From Roseibium sediminis (lineage in GTDB: Bacteria; Pseudomonadota; Alphaproteobacteria; Rhizobiales; Stappiaceae), in contig NZ_VXDB01000018.1 of the NCBI RefSeq assembly GCF_008711325.1, positions 1-64,000 of the forward strand: a DNA stretch of 64,000 bases, given 5' to 3'. The notes below the pieces were generated by a model. It was not told where the DNA came from. It was given only the letters and a program-made list of their open reading frames with translations, and did no database searches. The number at the start of each line of letters is the position of its first letter. Within the stretch, counting starts at the first letter, position 1. A program made the position numbers and the translations under genes. Shown here piece by piece: positions 1 through 9,677 of this stretch.

Positions 1-106
1 TCTGATCCTCCGTTTCCTAACTATAGGGGCGGACCAATTCAAAGGGGGAGGATCAATAGTCGGGAAGCAGGGTGAAGAGCGAACAGAAGAGAACTTCCAA
101 CATGAC

Positions 107-610
107 TTATTGTTCCCCTTGCTTGGCTGGCGCGCTGACTGGTGCTTCGGGAGCGGCTTGCGCTTCGGCAACATCAGTGTGGGAACCGGTATTGTGGGCA
201 TCTGCTGTCGGTTCAGGTTCAGGTTCCGGCAGTCCTGCAAGCTTGCGAAGGGACATAGCAATCGAAGCGAGCGGCGAAGCGACATCGGGAATGCGAATGA
301 AAGCCAGCAAAAGCGCAGCGACCCAAAAGAAATTGTTATGGGTGAAAAGAGCGAGAAGGCAGAGAACGGCCACCAGCTCCAGATGAGGGGCTTCCTTGCC
401 ATGAGCCAGTCGTTCTGGAAGCGAGTGAAGATGCAGGTAGAAGGTGCCTGCCAGCACAACAAGCACAAGCAGCCCGATCAGGACCGAGGTCATCAGCGTG
501 TCGCTACCATCTGCACCGGGCAGAAAGCCTGGCAGATGATGAGGCGCAAGTGGATGTATCGTTCCGGACACCAAGGCATCCGTTGCAGCTGAAGCAGCTG
601 TGTCTGTCAT
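107..610 (-). CDS. hypothetical two-helix membrane protein
   Basis: A 167-aa protein of unknown function. A soluble N-terminus of about 38 residues is followed by a hydrophobic helix (about residues 40-60, rich in L/V/I), a short HLH-containing loop, and a second hydrophobic stretch (about 78-106, containing NNFFWVAALL). The C-terminus is Pro/Glu/Ala-rich and probably disordered and cytoplasmic. The ATG at 610 is preceded by a G-rich ribosome site (GGGGGA, 5 nt upstream), which supports this start. It lies alone, on the strand of the downstream tRNA. I do not recognise a domain; a small inner-membrane protein is all that can be said. Confidence 0.6.
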   Translation of the reverse strand: MTDTAASAATDALVSGTIHPLAPHHLPGFLPGADGSDTLMTSVLIGLLVLVVLAGTFYLHLHSLPERLAHGKEAPHLELVAVLCLLALFTHNNFFWVAALLLAFIRIPDVASPLASIAMSLRKLAGLPEPEPEPTADAHNTGSHTDVAEAQAAPEAPVSAPAKQGEQ

Positions 611-872
611 TAGCGTCCCCCAAAACGGAAAGGATTCGGTTCAGGTCAAACCGGATTGCAGTATTTACAGAGGCTCTACCGCGGGTAAAGACGTCATTTC
701 AACGGAGGGCGGAAAGTCTGTGGCGGCGGCGGACAAGCCATCCGCGCTATAGCACGAACAGGCAGATTTTCCGGTTTCTAGATGTATCTTGTTCTGTGCA
801 GACGGTGCCGGTTCCCAGCTTCAAATTCGACGGCGAAGGCGTCTGGAAATTTCCAATAAGCTATTGAGAAAA

Positions 873-947
873 TGGTGGGCGATACTGGGATTGAACCAGT
901 GACCCCTCCCGTGTGAAGGGAGTGCTCTCCCGCTGAGCTAATCGCCC
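873..947 (-). tRNA. tRNA-Val (anticodon CAC)
   Basis: Read on the minus strand this folds as a complete cloverleaf. The acceptor stem GGGCGAT pairs with ATCGCCC, the D arm is GCTC/GAGC, the anticodon stem CTCCC/GGGAG closes the loop TTCACAC, and the T arm ACTGG/CCAGT closes TTCAATC. Anticodon CAC reads GUG, hence valine. The 3' CCA is encoded (873-875). The body without CCA is 72 nt. Confidence 0.95.
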
Positions 948-1039
948 CAACCAGCTGGTGAAGCGGTGTCTAACGGACTGGTCATGTTAGGACAATAGGC
1001 TTTTTTTCGGCCCGCTCGATTTTCCAGAGGATGATTGTT

Positions 1040-1708
1040 TCAGTTGGCCGGAACAAGCTCTTCGATCGCGCTGCGAAGGTCATTGAAATGGGAAATGATG
1101 CGATCAGGTCCAAAGCCCGCCACGGGCTCTGGAGAATAGCCGAAGTCCACGACGACGACCGGTACGCCTGCTGCTCTTGCCGCATCAATGTCGGTTGCCG
1201 TGTCGCCAACCATCACGCTGCCAGCTGTGGTGCCGCCTGCGCGCTCAATTGCGCCAAGAAGAGGTTCGGCATGTGGTTTGGCTTTTGAGAACGTGTCGCC
1301 TGCGACGACAGACGAGAACAGGGACGAGATCCCCAGTTGCTCGAGAAGAGGCAGTGTCAGGCGGGTTGACTTGTTGGTGCAGACCGAGAGGGACCAGCCG
1401 TCAGCCTTAAGACTTTCCATCGCCTCCAGCGCGCCGTCGAAAAGGCGCGTGTGAACCGCCATGTTGGCTTCGTAATGGTCGAGAAAGCGGGGCAGGAGGG
1501 CATCGAGTTGGTCTGCTGTCTTGGTTATTCCATGTGACTGGAATCCCTTGTCCATCAACCGTTTGGCACCAAAGCCAACCCATTTCCTGAACGGGGAAAT
1601 GTCAACTGGCGCAAGGCCTTCGCTCTTCAGGATGGCATTCAGGGTCGCGATAAGATCCTCGGCGGACGAAACGAGTGTTCCGTCAAGGTCGAAAACGGCA
1701 ACCGGCAT
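1040..1708 (-). CDS. gph: phosphoglycolate phosphatase (HAD superfamily)
   Basis: A 222-aa HAD hydrolase that most likely dephosphorylates 2-phosphoglycolate, salvaging the product of DNA 3'-phosphoglycolate repair or oxygenase activity. Motif I is DLDGTLVSS at residues 7-15 (nucleophile and acid/base Asp). Motif II is the CTNKS stretch near residue 110. Motif III and the metal acids are in GDTATDID near residue 167. The helical cap between motifs I and II matches the Gph/CbbY type. Length is normal for Gph (about 220-230). Other HAD phosphatases of this subclass share these motifs, so the exact substrate is inferred. It is transcribed alone. Confidence 0.85.
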   Translation of the reverse strand: MPVAVFDLDGTLVSSAEDLIATLNAILKSEGLAPVDISPFRKWVGFGAKRLMDKGFQSHGITKTADQLDALLPRFLDHYEANMAVHTRLFDGALEAMESLKADGWSLSVCTNKSTRLTLPLLEQLGISSLFSSVVAGDTFSKAKPHAEPLLGAIERAGGTTAGSVMVGDTATDIDAARAAGVPVVVVDFGYSPEPVAGFGPDRIISHFNDLRSAIEELVPAN

Positions 1709-1789
1709 GTTTGAACTCCATCCTGCAGTGGCTCGTACTGAGCCTTTGCCGAGGATGTAGCGTTATTTGGCGCACCCGCCAAGGTCCGC

Positions 1790-3568
1790 CTACATCTTGT
1801 ACGCTGTCCTGAAGCCTCCCCAGTGGCGACCGTTCACGAGGATAGGGGCGTCGACTTCAGTCATCCAGACAACAGTTCCGTTGCCCATGTCGCGGGCATA
1901 GGTCTGGATGAGGAAGGGGCGGGTGTTGCGCCCGGCGCTCAAACCGGCGCGATCATCAAATATGCGCTTGTTCCTGCAATTGGCTGCGTTCCAGACAGGA
2001 TCTTCCGGGTTCTGGGGCTTGGAGTAGATCTTGTTGTGAACCGGCAGATAACCGTTGCGATCGACGGCGGCGCAGAAGGTCATGTTTGCAGCGGATGCTA
2101 GGATTTCCTCCTGAATGGTTGGCAGGACGCCTTCAAGTTCGCGGACATATCGTGTGTCCAGTTGCTGCGGGTTGGTGCCGGATATCGGGTTGTAGTTCGT
2201 GTCAAACAGGGCTTCGGTGGTCAGCCGCTTGGTTTCGATCAGTCTTTCCATCGATGCGGAAATACGTTCGGCTCCGGTTTGGGCTCGCTGAACCAACTCG
2301 TCATAGCTCGCCCTGATGTCTTTAAGCTTCTGATCCAAGCGGCTTGCAAATGTGTCACCCGGAGCCAGGAAGGCGCAGTGCAGACCGGCATCGGATTGCC
2401 CCACCACCTTTGCCTCAACGGATCCAAGGTGGTCCAGAATGAGGGATATTGTCTGGTTTGGCCGGATGTTCAGCGGGTCGCGACTGGTGATGAGCGCGCC
2501 GCCTGCAGAAAGGTCTCTGGTTTCGATGCTGGACGAGCCGGAAGCCGTCTTGATATTGCCGCGCAGCTTGACCGGAAAACGGTCGCTCTTGCGGCGGTCA
2601 CCCTGCGCGCTTTGGCGCAGGAGCATGGTAAACCGGTTCCCGAGCGCCGCTACATCGTTGTCCAGTTTGTCGGCAGATTGCCGGGCCCGTTGACCGCCTT
2701 CAGCAGCTTGCCTTGCTGCGGTGTCGATCGTGTTGACCCGTGATGTGACTTCGCCCACAAAGGCGGCTGTTTCACCTGCCATCTTGCTGAGCTCGGTCGT
2801 GGTCGATGTTTGCCTGTGAACGGCTTCCTCAACAGCGGCGAAACTTGGCTTGATGTTGCCGATGACCTCGATGATCCGGTTGACCGATGTAATGCTGGTT
2901 TCGGACGAGGCTTGAAGTCTTTCAATATTGGCCGAGATCCGGTCTGTCGCGTTCTGGGTCTCCACAGCCAGAGACTTGACCTCACTCGCGACGATCGCGA
3001 ACCCGCGCCCGGCATCGCCGGCACGTGCAGCTTCGATGGTGGCATTCAGCGCCAGAAGGTTTGTCTGACTGGCGATGTCGGAGATCAGTCGCACGACTTC
3101 CGCAATGTCTGATATTGCGGATTTCAGCTCGCCCACGCCTTGGTTCACATCGTCCGCGACGCCCATCGCTTCTTCAGCGAGAATGGTGGAATGATTGACC
3201 TGAGTGCCGATCTCGGTGCTAGAGGAAGTCAGGTTCTCGATCGAATTTGCCAACTCGGCAGCATTTCGGCTTGCCTGTGCCGCCTGATCTTTCAGTTGGG
3301 CACTATCGGTACCAATTTGCTCCAGAAGGGCAAACTGCTCGTTGATAGCCGTTGTCACCTCGGAAGATGAGGTTTTCAGGGCTCTCGCTGAGACCTGTAG
3401 ATCATCCTCAATGGCGTCAAGCGAAAATGCCGTTACGTCATCTGCTTCGGTATTGCCCAAAGAATTCATGGAGATAGTTTCCATGTCTTCATTTGCAGGT
3501 TTATCTTCCGGCGCGGAGTTGAAGTTATCGCTCTCGCTGTTTTTTCGACTAAATATTCGACTCAGCAT
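1790..3568 (-). CDS. soluble methyl-accepting chemotaxis protein with internal PilZ domain
   Basis: A 592-aa chemoreceptor with no transmembrane helix, so probably cytoplasmic. Residues about 60-310 are the MCP signalling coiled coil, with the conserved hairpin tip at [19 protein letters not shown] (179-197) that contacts CheA/CheW. Residues 325-402 are a PilZ domain with RxxxR at R326-R330 and DLSAGG at 352-357, the two c-di-GMP-binding motifs. The C-terminus (about 410-592, with NCRNKR and HWGGFRTAY) resembles the small sensor module found at the end of many alphaproteobacterial soluble MCPs. The ATG at 3568 is chosen because GAAGAAG precedes it; an in-frame start 42 nt upstream lacks one. 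The predicted role is coupling c-di-GMP to taxis. No che genes are nearby. Confidence 0.85.
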   Translation of the reverse strand: MLSRIFSRKNSESDNFNSAPEDKPANEDMETISMNSLGNTEADDVTAFSLDAIEDDLQVSARALKTSSSEVTTAINEQFALLEQIGTDSAQLKDQAAQASRNAAELANSIENLTSSSTEIGTQVNHSTILAEEAMGVADDVNQGVGELKSAISDIAEVVRLISDIASQTNLLALNATIEAARAGDAGRGFAIVASEVKSLAVETQNATDRISANIERLQASSETSITSVNRIIEVIGNIKPSFAAVEEAVHRQTSTTTELSKMAGETAAFVGEVTSRVNTIDTAARQAAEGGQRARQSADKLDNDVAALGNRFTMLLRQSAQGDRRKSDRFPVKLRGNIKTASGSSSIETRDLSAGGALITSRDPLNIRPNQTISLILDHLGSVEAKVVGQSDAGLHCAFLAPGDTFASRLDQKLKDIRASYDELVQRAQTGAERISASMERLIETKRLTTEALFDTNYNPISGTNPQQLDTRYVRELEGVLPTIQEEILASAANMTFCAAVDRNGYLPVHNKIYSKPQNPEDPVWNAANCRNKRIFDDRAGLSAGRNTRPFLIQTYARDMGNGTVVWMTEVDAPILVNGRHWGGFRTAYKM

Positions 3569-3785
3569 GGATTTCTTCTTCAGATGACTATGTTGGATAC
3601 ACGTTTTCACTTGAAAATGAAGACTGGGTTAAATTTTCACAATGATAAAATGAGCGGTCCGGTGCGATAGTCGCGCAGGCCTCTTCAACCGCGCTCTTTT
3701 GCTGGACCGGGCCTCGTTTCACGTGCTAAGCACCCCACGAAATGTGGATTCCTGATGGCTTTATCGCCCGGGGACGGAGGTTGGC

Positions 3786-4475
3786 ATGAGCGCCACACAA
3801 AAACAAAAAGCGGCTGAACGTGCCGCCGAGGACGTTGTGTCCGGCATGAAGCTTGGGATCGGAACCGGTTCGACCGCCGAGTTCTTCGTAAAGGCACTTG
3901 GTCAAAGGGTTCGTGCCGGGCTTGACGTTGTTGGAGTCCCGACATCAGAGCGGACTCGCGAGCTGGCCGAGGAAGAGGGCATTCCGCTTTCAACGCTGGA
4001 TGAGTTGGGAACACTGGACCTGACCGTTGACGGTGCCGATGAAATCGGACCCGAGCTTGCCCTCATCAAGGGTGGCGGCGGAGCGTTGTTGCGCGAAAAG
4101 ATCGTCGCAGCTGCATCCAAACGGATGATCGTTATTGCCGACGAGAGCAAGACGGTTGAAACCCTTGGGGCTTTTCCGCTTCCCATCGAAGTCAATCCGT
4201 TTGGTCTTGGTGCAACACGTATTGCCGTTGAAGGCGTTTTGAGGGACCTTGGTTTGCCCACTGATATTCGTCTGAGGGGCGGGGATGAACATCCTTTCGT
4301 CACAGATGGGGGGCATTACATCCTCGACGCCCATCTTAAAGCAATTCCGGATCCTTCCGGCCTGGCTGAAAAGCTGGTGGCGATTCCGGGAGTTGTTGAA
4401 CACGGCCTGTTCATCGGTCTTGCGCAAAAGGCTTATGTTGCGACCAGTGACAGTGTAAAGACACTCGACAAATAA
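3786..4475 (+). CDS. rpiA: ribose-5-phosphate isomerase A
   Basis: A 229-aa enzyme interconverting ribose 5-phosphate and ribulose 5-phosphate in the non-oxidative pentose phosphate pathway, in the cytosol. RpiA signatures are the phosphate loop [11 protein letters not shown] (about residues 24-34), the acidic active-site segment [10 protein letters not shown] (about 80-89), and [12 protein letters not shown] (about 94-105) with the catalytic Glu and Lys. Full family length. The start is supported by GGAGG 6 nt upstream. It reads in the same direction as the DUF2059 gene and gor, but 60-160 nt gaps and a terminator suggest separate units. Confidence 0.95.
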   Translation: MSATQKQKAAERAAEDVVSGMKLGIGTGSTAEFFVKALGQRVRAGLDVVGVPTSERTRELAEEEGIPLSTLDELGTLDLTVDGADEIGPELALIKGGGGALLREKIVAAASKRMIVIADESKTVETLGAFPLPIEVNPFGLGATRIAVEGVLRDLGLPTDIRLRGGDEHPFVTDGGHYILDAHLKAIPDPSGLAEKLVAIPGVVEHGLFIGLAQKAYVATSDSVKTLDK

Positions 4476-4535
4476 GAAGAGTATTTAGTCTAGGCTCCGG
4501 AATAGGGTATCTGGAGCCGGGAATGGAGTTTGGAT

Positions 4536-5048
4536 ATGAACCTTAAGTCCCTCATCCCGCTCGGCAGCGCGTTTGCCGCAGTCATGATGGCAACCAGCCA
4601 CATGCCCGCGTTTGCCCAGGAAGAGTTTACCGAGAGCCATCTGAACGCAGCGCGTGACGTTGTGACGGAAACCAAGGCTCTGGCAACGTTTGACGACATC
4701 CTGCCGCTTCTTGCGGAGCAGACCCGGACGCTGTTCATTCAGGCAGATCCGTCGCGCACTCAGGAAGTCATCGACGTGAGCACCGAAGTGGCCTTGAGCC
4801 TTGCTGCAAAGCGCAAGGAGCTGAACAAGACGATCTATGAAGTCTGGGCGCGCCGCTTCACCGAGGAAGAGCTGGTCCAACTGGCCGACTTCTACAAGAC
4901 GCCGCTTGGCAAGAAACTGACCGAAAACGGCCCGACCCTGACTGCACTGTCCATTGGTGCTGCGCGTCAGTGGCAGGATGCCATTTCCACTGAAATGGTG
5001 TCACTTGTCCGTGAAGAGTTGGACAAGCGTGCTGCTTCTGCAAACTAA
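4536..5048 (+). CDS. DUF2059 periplasmic protein
   Basis: A 170-aa exported protein. Residues 1-27 form a signal peptide (basic MNLK, hydrophobic core, cleavage after PAFA-Q). The mature part is helical and matches the DUF2059 family in its characteristic tail: EVWARRFTEEELVQLADFY followed by KTPLGKKL. The biochemical role of DUF2059 is unknown. The ATG at 4536 follows GGAG with 7-nt spacing; a TTG two codons upstream is less likely. A strong terminator follows at 5094, so the gene is probably monocistronic. Confidence 0.85.
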   Translation: MNLKSLIPLGSAFAAVMMATSHMPAFAQEEFTESHLNAARDVVTETKALATFDDILPLLAEQTRTLFIQADPSRTQEVIDVSTEVALSLAAKRKELNKTIYEVWARRFTEEELVQLADFYKTPLGKKLTENGPTLTALSIGAARQWQDAISTEMVSLVREELDKRAASAN

Positions 5049-5093
5049 GTCCGGCCTGAAATACAGCCGCTTAGCTTGATATGAGTGAAATCA

Positions 5094-5121
5094 GGACCGC
5101 AACTTGCGGTCTTGTTTTTTT
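5094..5121 (+). terminator. Rho-independent terminator after the DUF2059 gene
   Basis: The stem GACCGCA/TGCGGTC with a 3-nt loop is followed directly by a T-rich run (CTTGTTTTTTT). It lies 46 nt after the stop codon. Confidence 0.85.
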
Positions 5122-5209
5122 GTGGCGGATTACGATATGGCCACAATGGGTTGCCGACGACCGTTCAACGGAGAGAGGTCGCGACCAAGGGAATGAAAGG
5201 CGAGGTTTC

Positions 5210-6586
5210 ATGAGCCAGTTCGATTACGATCTTTTTGTCATTGGCGGTGGATCTGGCGGCGTACGTGCCGGCCGGATTGCAGCGACTCATGGAGCCAAGG
5301 TGGGGCTGGCCGAAGAGTATCGGTATGGCGGAACCTGTGTCATTCGCGGCTGCGTGCCCAAGAAGCTGTTTGTCTATGCGTCCAAATTCTCTGAAGAGTT
5401 TGAGGATGCGGAAGGCTTTGGCTGGAGCGTTGGCGAGCGAAACTTCTCGTGGCAGAAGCTGATCGAGGCGAAGGATCAGGAAATCACCCGCCTGGAAGGC
5501 CTGTACCGCCGCAATCTCGAGCGCAGCGGCGTGGAAATGCATGACAGCAGGGCGGTGATCGAAGGCCCGAACACGGTTCGCCTTCTGTCCACTGGCCAGA
5601 CGATTACGGCGAAGTACATTCTGGTGGCCGTTGGCGCGACGCCGAACGTGGATGCCGGTCTTGTTGGGGGCGAACATGTGATTACCTCCAACGAGGCGTT
5701 CCATCTCTCTGAATTGCCTTCCAAGATTGTTGTGGTTGGCGGTGGATATATCGCAGTCGAGTTTGCCGGCATTTTCAACGGTCTCGGTGTCGAGACAACG
5801 CTTCTCTATCGCGGGGAAGAAATTCTTCGCGGCTTCGACACGGATTTCCGTAAGGCAGTCCATGAGGAAATGGAGAAGAAGGGCATTCGCGTCATTTGCG
5901 AGGATACGTTCACATCCATCGAAAAGCTGGCAGACGGTACCCTTGTCGGTCACACCAAGAAGGGCGAACGCCTTGAGGCCGGTCAGATCATGTCTGCCAT
6001 TGGTCGCAAGCCGAATACGCGTGACCTTGGCCTGGAGACTGCAGGCGTTGAAACGGAAGTGGACGGCACCATCAAGGTGGATGCCCAGTCCCGCACCTCC
6101 GTTCCGTCCATCTATGCCGTTGGTGACGTGACAAACCGGGCGAATCTCACGCCGGTCGCGATCCGCGAAGGACATGCCTTTGCCGACACGATCTTTGGCA
6201 ACAAGCCGTGGACCGTCGACCACAGCCTCATTGCCACGGCAGTATTCTCCCAGCCGGAGCTCGGCACAGTCGGCCTTTCGCAGGAAGACGCGCTGAAGAA
6301 GACCAAGAACCTCGATATCTTCAAGTCCTCCTTCCGTCCGATGAAGCACACGCTTTCAGGGCGCGACGAAAAGATGCTGATGAAGATCATCGTCGATGCG
6401 GATACGGACAAGGTTCTGGGTGTGCATATTCTGGGCCCTGATGCGGGCGAACTTGCACAGGTTCTGGGTATCACGCTGGAAATGGGTGCAACAAAAGCGG
6501 ACTTCGACCGTACCATCGCTGTTCACCCGACAGCCGCCGAAGAACTGGTCACCATGCGCGAGCCGACAGAGCGTCTACGCGGCTAA
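5210..6586 (+). CDS. gor: glutathione-disulfide reductase
   Basis: A 458-aa FAD- and NADPH-dependent reductase that regenerates GSH from GSSG in the cytosol. The FAD-binding GGGSGG is at residues 11-16. The redox disulfide GGTCVIRGCVPKK is near residues 39-51 with the CxxxxC spacing of GR/lipoamide DH-type enzymes. The second dinucleotide fold VVGGGYIAVEFAG is near residue 170, and the dimer-interface motif HPTAAEE near the C-terminus supplies the catalytic His-Glu. The ATG at 5210 has GAGG just upstream; longer readings lack similarity. It meets the diguanylate cyclase gene tail-to-tail with a 19-nt gap. It belongs with the other glutathione-linked genes of the window (two GFA proteins, glutathione peroxidase, gamma-glutamylcyclotransferase). 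Confidence 0.93.
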   Translation: MSQFDYDLFVIGGGSGGVRAGRIAATHGAKVGLAEEYRYGGTCVIRGCVPKKLFVYASKFSEEFEDAEGFGWSVGERNFSWQKLIEAKDQEITRLEGLYRRNLERSGVEMHDSRAVIEGPNTVRLLSTGQTITAKYILVAVGATPNVDAGLVGGEHVITSNEAFHLSELPSKIVVVGGGYIAVEFAGIFNGLGVETTLLYRGEEILRGFDTDFRKAVHEEMEKKGIRVICEDTFTSIEKLADGTLVGHTKKGERLEAGQIMSAIGRKPNTRDLGLETAGVETEVDGTIKVDAQSRTSVPSIYAVGDVTNRANLTPVAIREGHAFADTIFGNKPWTVDHSLIATAVFSQPELGTVGLSQEDALKKTKNLDIFKSSFRPMKHTLSGRDEKMLMKIIVDADTDKVLGVHILGPDAGELAQVLGITLEMGATKADFDRTIAVHPTAAEELVTMREPTERLRG

Positions 6587-6605
6587 CCGCAGTGAATTGA
6601 AACAA

Positions 6606-8204
6606 TCAGGCCGCGTCGCTTGCCTTCGATCCGGAGGATTGCGCTGCGGCCTTTTTCTTTGCTTCCGGCGGTTCGTGGACGTAGTCGTCCTCAAAGAAGG
6701 CGGCGCGGCCTCGACCGGCGCCCTTGGAGCGGTAAAGGGCAGCGTCAGACGCGGCGATGATCTGTTCGGTGCGTTTGCCGTCCGTTGGAGCAATCGCGAT
6801 ACCAACGCTGAGTCCGACGGAAGCGACATGCGTTTCGTCCAGATCAACAGGTTTGCTGACGGCCGTTATCATATCCAGGGCCAGGTTCAACAGCGTGGTC
6901 CGGTTGATCGTGCGGGTATAAAGCACGACGAATTCGTCGCCGCCGATCCGGCCGACTAGTCCGTGCTCCCCGACTACGTCCCGTAGCCGCTCTGCCACAG
7001 CCTTGATGACCGTGTCTCCGGCCGCGTGGCCATAGGTGTCGTTGACGGCCTTGAACCTGTCGAGGTCGCAATGCATGAGCACGAATGGACGTTCTGAAAG
7101 GTTTGCGACAGCCGCTTCCAATGCGCTGGAAAACTGCAGGCGGTTCGCCAGTCCGGTCAGGGTGTCATGATGGGCCAGATAGCGGCTACGGGTTTCGCTT
7201 TCCTGAAGCGAGTTCGTCAGATTGCCGATCCGCCAGGCGATACCGAAGGCGAGGAAGGAGAGGGCGAGGCTAAGTAGCAGGATAACCGGAATGACGGTCG
7301 GCCAAATGGAAGCCCCCTGCGATTTACTGGTCCATTCAAATGCGCCGATTTCCTCGCCGGACAGGCTCTTGACTGCCCATGTTGGCAAGTCGTCCGCAAC
7401 TGCGCCATTTGCCTTGAAGGTGAGCCCATCAAGGGCAAGCGAACCACCGAGGCCCGTGAGAACCTTCTGTCCTTGACCTGACAGCTCGCCGTTGAGGTCT
7501 TTCAAAAGCCCCCCGTCAACGAAGATTGCCGAGATCAGAATTGTCGGTTCCGGATCGGGGAGTGCGACCCTGTGATCTCCCGGCATCAGGGGCACCGCAG
7601 AGACCATCGCGACGCGGCCATCCAGCACGGCAAAGCCTGCAGTCGCATAATCCTCCGTCTCCAGACCGAGAAGGGAGCGATGACCATAACCGCCGGGGAC
7701 CCGTACGCGATTGGTTTCAAAGAGTGCGCGGGTGCGAGCGACGAGCGGTACAAGGGCAGGGGAATCCGCCAAATCGGTATTGGTGATATGAGTGTAGTCT
7801 TCAAAGACCTCCACCCGAATGCGATCATCCGGGCTGATGACGAAGGCCCGGTTGTGCCCATAGTCGTTCCAGAGGCGGCTGCCACGTTCCTGAATGAAGT
7901 GCACATTAAAGTTGCGCACCAGTTCCTTGATTGTCACGTCCGACCGCGCCACGGACAGCTGTTCCTTCACGAACATGTTGAGCCGGTTTGTAATGGCGCT
8001 TTGAAGGCGGGCCTTTTCGTTCTGGATGGTCTGGTACTTCGATGCGGTGGATGCAACCTGGCCCACAAACAGCAGGGAAGTGGCGCAGACTGCAATCAGC
8101 AGGCCCGCAAGCATGAATGCCAATCGGGAAATCGATTGCTTGGAAGATTTTATGGAGGGCCCACCGGAGGCATCAATGGTTTTCTGCACGTTGCTCGCCC
8201 ACAC
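6606..8204 (-). CDS. membrane diguanylate cyclase with CHASE4-like sensor
   Basis: A 532-aa inner-membrane GGDEF protein predicted to make c-di-GMP. A TM helix (about 29-50) leads to a large periplasmic sensor (about 51-303) whose segment with NDYGHNRAFV resembles CHASE4 domains. A second TM helix (about 304-326) and short linker enter the GGDEF domain (about 350-510). The active site is intact (IGGDEF) and the upstream DLDRFKAVNDTYGHAAGD motif is typical. The inhibitory RxxD I-site is absent: the four residues at that spacing read GEHG. A charged Ala/Lys tail ends the protein. The start is GTG at 8204, with a later in-frame start possible. The ligand is unknown. Confidence 0.87.
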   Translation of the reverse strand: MWASNVQKTIDASGGPSIKSSKQSISRLAFMLAGLLIAVCATSLLFVGQVASTASKYQTIQNEKARLQSAITNRLNMFVKEQLSVARSDVTIKELVRNFNVHFIQERGSRLWNDYGHNRAFVISPDDRIRVEVFEDYTHITNTDLADSPALVPLVARTRALFETNRVRVPGGYGHRSLLGLETEDYATAGFAVLDGRVAMVSAVPLMPGDHRVALPDPEPTILISAIFVDGGLLKDLNGELSGQGQKVLTGLGGSLALDGLTFKANGAVADDLPTWAVKSLSGEEIGAFEWTSKSQGASIWPTVIPVILLLSLALSFLAFGIAWRIGNLTNSLQESETRSRYLAHHDTLTGLANRLQFSSALEAAVANLSERPFVLMHCDLDRFKAVNDTYGHAAGDTVIKAVAERLRDVVGEHGLVGRIGGDEFVVLYTRTINRTTLLNLALDMITAVSKPVDLDETHVASVGLSVGIAIAPTDGKRTEQIIAASDAALYRSKGAGRGRAAFFEDDYVHEPPEAKKKAAAQSSGSKASDAA

Positions 8205-8407
8205 CCGTTTGAGTCAACTGATGACTAAAGGTCAGAACTATTCCTGATGAATAGTTAAAATCAAACCCGCCCGCCAAACATGAAACTATGTAATCAGCCC
8301 GAGCGAAAGCTGTCAGTTTTACAGTCGCAGTATTTGGTAAAATTATCATTGATGCAGTGCCGGAGTGTGGCGACATCTCCGGCATGCAATTGCAGTTGTA
8401 GGCGTGT

Positions 8408-9601
8408 TCAGTTGGCTGAAACGTTCCGCACCATTGTTTCGATCTCGTCCTCCGTGTTGAAGGCATGCACAGAAGCCCTCACCAGAGCATCAAGGTTTCG
8501 CATCGGCAGGTCAATTTGTGCAGATGTGGCGCCCGACACGGAGACGTTGATGTTCAGGTCCCGGAGCCGGGCCTTTGTCTCAGCCGGTGTCTCTCCCTCC
8601 TTCAGGAAGGTGACGATGCCGCCCTTTTTGAGGCCCTTGTCGTGAACGGTCACGCCCCTGAGTTTCGACAATTCCGTTCGTAACAGCGCAGCAAGGGCAC
8701 AGATGCGGTTCGAGATCCGGTCCATGCCGAAGTGCATCGCGTAGTCTGCGGCGACGCCAAGCCCGATCTGCCCGGCGACATATCGCTCCCAGTTTTCAAA
8801 ACGGATCGCGTCCGGTTTCAGGACGTATGTATCCGGCCCGGTCCATCTTGCGGCTTCCAGATCGATGAAGGCGGGTTCCAGCTGGTCGAGAATGCTGGTT
8901 TTGACATAGAGGAAGCCTGTTCCACGCGGCCCGCGGAGGTACTTTCGGCCTGTTCCGGACAGCATGTGACAGCCGATGGCATCCACATCCAAAGGCACAT
9001 GCCCGACTGACTGGCAGGCGTCGAGCAGATAGAGGATGCCGTGCCGTTTCGCAATTGCGCCGACCTCCTCGGCTGGATTGATCAAGCCACCGAAGGTTGG
9101 GATATGGGTGAGGGCAATCAATCGCGTTTTAGGGGTAATTGCGGCCTCAAGCGCCTTCACATCAATTTGCCCGTGCGCGTCATCCTCGATCAGGTCGATC
9201 TCGATGCCCTTCTTCGCTTTCATTTGCAAAAGGGCGACGTAGTTGGAGACATATTCTGCTCGCCCGGTAATCACCCGGTCTCCGGGTTGAAAATCGATCG
9301 AGTAGAATGCCATGTCCCAGGCACGCGTCGCGTTTTCGACATAGGCGATCTCATCGCGGCGGGCACCGATCAGGCGTGCCACGTTGTCGTAGAACTCGGC
9401 ATAGGCTTCAGATGCCGCATCCAGCGCCTCGTAGCCGCCTATTTCCGCTTCCAGATCAAGATGCGCCTTCACGGCATTCAGAACTGGCGTGGAGATCAGG
9501 CCCGTGCCTGCGTTGTTGAAATGAATACGGGTACGCGTTCCCGGAGTATCAGCCCGCAGGCGTGAAATTTCATCTTGCGTCAGGCTGAGGGAAGAGGGCA
9601 T
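8408..9601 (-). CDS. class V aminotransferase-fold PLP enzyme
   Basis: A 397-aa PLP-dependent enzyme of the cysteine desulfurase/class V aminotransferase fold. Family features are the N-terminal FNNAGTGL (about 28-35), the cofactor-binding [13 protein letters not shown] (about 194-206), and the Schiff-base Lys in [16 protein letters not shown] (about 218-233). It lacks an obvious desulfurase Cys loop and looks closer to isopenicillin N epimerase-like or EgtE-like members, but the substrate cannot be read from sequence. Start supported by GGAA 8 nt upstream. It is divergent from the gamma-glutamylcyclotransferase-like gene. No egtB/egtD neighbour is present, so an ergothioneine role is only a possibility. 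Confidence 0.8.
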   Translation of the reverse strand: MPSSLSLTQDEISRLRADTPGTRTRIHFNNAGTGLISTPVLNAVKAHLDLEAEIGGYEALDAASEAYAEFYDNVARLIGARRDEIAYVENATRAWDMAFYSIDFQPGDRVITGRAEYVSNYVALLQMKAKKGIEIDLIEDDAHGQIDVKALEAAITPKTRLIALTHIPTFGGLINPAEEVGAIAKRHGILYLLDACQSVGHVPLDVDAIGCHMLSGTGRKYLRGPRGTGFLYVKTSILDQLEPAFIDLEAARWTGPDTYVLKPDAIRFENWERYVAGQIGLGVAADYAMHFGMDRISNRICALAALLRTELSKLRGVTVHDKGLKKGGIVTFLKEGETPAETKARLRDLNINVSVSGATSAQIDLPMRNLDALVRASVHAFNTEDEIETMVRNVSAN

Positions 9602-9677
9602 GGCATTTTTCCGGAATCGGTCAAAGGGACAATGGTACCAACTTTACGCCGATCACGGAGCGGATTAGAACCCTGTC

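Noticed and set aside
3-55. Inverted 9-mers TGATCCTCC and GGAGGATCA near the window edge
   Set aside because: The loop is 35 nt, there is no T-run and no adjacent complete gene to relate it to. It could be chance or part of a feature cut by the window.
4492-4518. GGCTCC...GGAGCC hairpin between rpiA and the DUF2059 gene
   Set aside because: Six-bp arms with no T-tract, very near the next start codon; not convincing as terminator or operator.
5165-6349. Long open frame antisense to gor (394 codons)
   Set aside because: It is a mirror of a well-conserved GC-rich gene, has no family motif and no ribosome site; gor itself has all its catalytic motifs.
6608-6656. Possible terminator for gor (AGGCCGC ... 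GCGGCCTTTTTC)
   Set aside because: The arms are 30 nt apart and lie inside the coding end of the convergent cyclase gene. Too weak to call, though it may function.
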